A stretch of DNA of 64,000 bases from Diploptera punctata (lineage: Eukaryota; Arthropoda; Insecta; Blattodea; Blaberidae): assembly GCA_030220185.1 (NCBI GenBank), contig JASPKZ010004575.1, forward strand, positions 1-64,000, in the 5' to 3' direction. The position numbers and the translations under genes are program-made. This document shows positions 62,900-64,000 of this stretch, one piece after another. The stretch's first letter is position 1, and every line of letters begins with the position of its first letter. The notes beneath the pieces were generated by a model, which saw only the letters and a program-made list of their open reading frames with translations, searched no databases and was not told the origin of the DNA.

Positions 62900-63960
62900 T
62901 AACAAGCTTAGAGGTTAAGATTGTATTCGATTGCAACTTAATCAAACAGAGAAGAGGATATTATTCTTGACATTGGTATTTTGTCTTATTAGAACTTAGT
63001 TTAAGAAATTAATAAACAAAAAAATGTTCCCAATAAAATGCAACATTACGAAAGTGTGATATATCCATACATCGTTACTTCTAAATTTAATTAAATAGTC
63101 AATTGATTTTAATGAAACTTTCCCGATTTTTGAGAATTTCACTTTTTTGCGATAACTAATAATAATAAAAGTATATTGGTAACATTGGGAATTTTCAGAA
63201 ATCATTATATTTTTATTAAACACCGACATTTAATGGTTAAACAATAATATAACTAAAATATTACGAAAATAGATTTTTAGATTATATTTCTACACCTACA
63301 ACAGATATTTAATTTTTCATCGTCGAATATTGATTAAAAACTAAATTAAAAACTGAATTAATTAAAAGCTTTTATTATTAATTTACCAGTATTGGTAAAC
63401 TTATAGATGTATGCAAGATTAATCACAACATAAATGCATAAATATATTATTTCTTCAAGTAAAAAATATTTAATAATACATATAATGTTAAATGAACGTT
63501 ATAATTTATCAACACACTTATACTTTCAAAATTAATTAATTAATTAAAATGTGACTAATTATAATGAAATTTTCCTTTACAGAGAAATTATTATTTTTAC
63601 GGTAATGATAATAAAAGTGTATTGGCGACATTGAGAGCACCTGTAAAACATAACATTTTAAATTAAAAATAGGAATTTAATAGTTAAACAATAATTATAC
63701 CTAAATAATACTACACTACATACTTTAGATGAAGTAACAATAGACAAAAATACACATTTAATATTTTATTATAGAATTATCATTAAAAAATTAGGTCAAA
63801 AAGTGGAGTTTTCAACCGTTTTTTGTTGATGTACCAATATGTTGGTTCTATTGTAGGCATTTGTCAGAATAGACACAACATAAACAAAATATTTAATATT
63901 AATGCATTTGGGATTTGTATTAATAAGATATAATTTTTTTCTTTATATATATAGACGACT
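62900..63960. repeat. Segmental duplication, copy 2
   Basis: Second copy of 59010-60420 in the same orientation, on the other side of the minisatellite. Within each copy two halves also resemble one another (TTTTTACGGTAAT / TTTTTTGCGATAAC, GGTAACATTGGGAATTTT / GGCGACATTGAGAGCACC), so the ancestral unit was about 470-520 bp. Confidence 0.75.
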
Positions 63961-64000
63961 TTTATATATTTGCTATCTTTCATTTCAGTACTATGACTGA

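Overview
The window looks like intergenic or intronic DNA from a large, AT-rich, repeat-laden animal genome, most likely an arthropod and probably an insect. The reasons are long introns-or-deserts with no complete host gene, abundant microsatellites, many tRNA-headed SINEs, several non-LTR retrotransposon lineages, Penelope-like elements (PLEs), a mariner relic and solo LTRs. A polyneopteran (cockroach or termite type) is a guess from genome style only. The one possible host coding piece is a terminal-exon-like open frame at 19619-19861 on the minus strand. Everything else recognisable is mobile DNA or tandem repeat. Family labels used here are my own: SINE A, B, C, E and G (tRNA-headed or related SINEs), repeat D (tRNA-like units flanked by short inverted repeats), F (unclassified), H (GAA-tailed retroposon), I (an ATT-associated retroelement 3' end) and J (tRNA-like).

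Layout. 1-6.9 kb: GA and AT microsatellites, a LINE 3' fragment, a SINE A, a compound AT minisatellite, (AAT)n tracts and an old LINE relic with a SINE E. 6.9-9.3 kb: a 750-bp inverted duplication whose arms each hold a SINE C and a SINE B tail to tail. 10-12.3 kb: a large palindrome, a tRNA-Tyr-like pseudogene, a GATA tract and a 25-bp minisatellite. 12.7-17.1 kb: a solo LTR, repeat F split by a SINE A, a MITE, a PLE foldback and a 1.2-kb A/C-only tandem array. 17-25 kb: a second MITE, small PLE foldbacks, the possible exon, a TIR transposon relic, a TE-derived relic, two PLE foldbacks and a Jockey-type LINE relic split by a SINE. 25.3-28.6 kb: a nearly whole but frameshifted RTE-like LINE on the minus strand. 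29-34.6 kb: SINEs, a tRNA-like cluster and an 18-bp minisatellite. 35.6-37.2 kb: a decayed ~135-bp tandem repeat. 37.5-41.7 kb: SINEs and three PLE foldbacks. 41.8-47.6 kb: tRNA-like units, including a 303-bp tandem duplication, SINEs, a LINE fragment and a second LTR. 48-52 kb: LINE relics, one interrupted by a PLE pair coding for a GIY-YIG domain, then a deleted mariner. 53-58 kb: SINE chimeras, two more PLE foldbacks and a duplicated segment with an H insertion. 59-64 kb: a segmental duplication on both sides of a 2-kb, 45-bp-unit minisatellite.

The unifying and most interesting theme is the PLE family. At least eight copies are head-to-head inverted pairs of 5'-truncated PLE 3' ends, and seven of them have direct target-site duplications of 8-13 bp, so each appears to have entered the genome as one foldback unit. 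They range from 61 bp to over 1.1 kb. Where the coding end is included, it reads a GIY-YIG endonuclease C-terminus. Near the coding end, divergent copies keep a hairpin motif whose stem sequences change but whose pairing is kept, laid out like the core of a hammerhead ribozyme.
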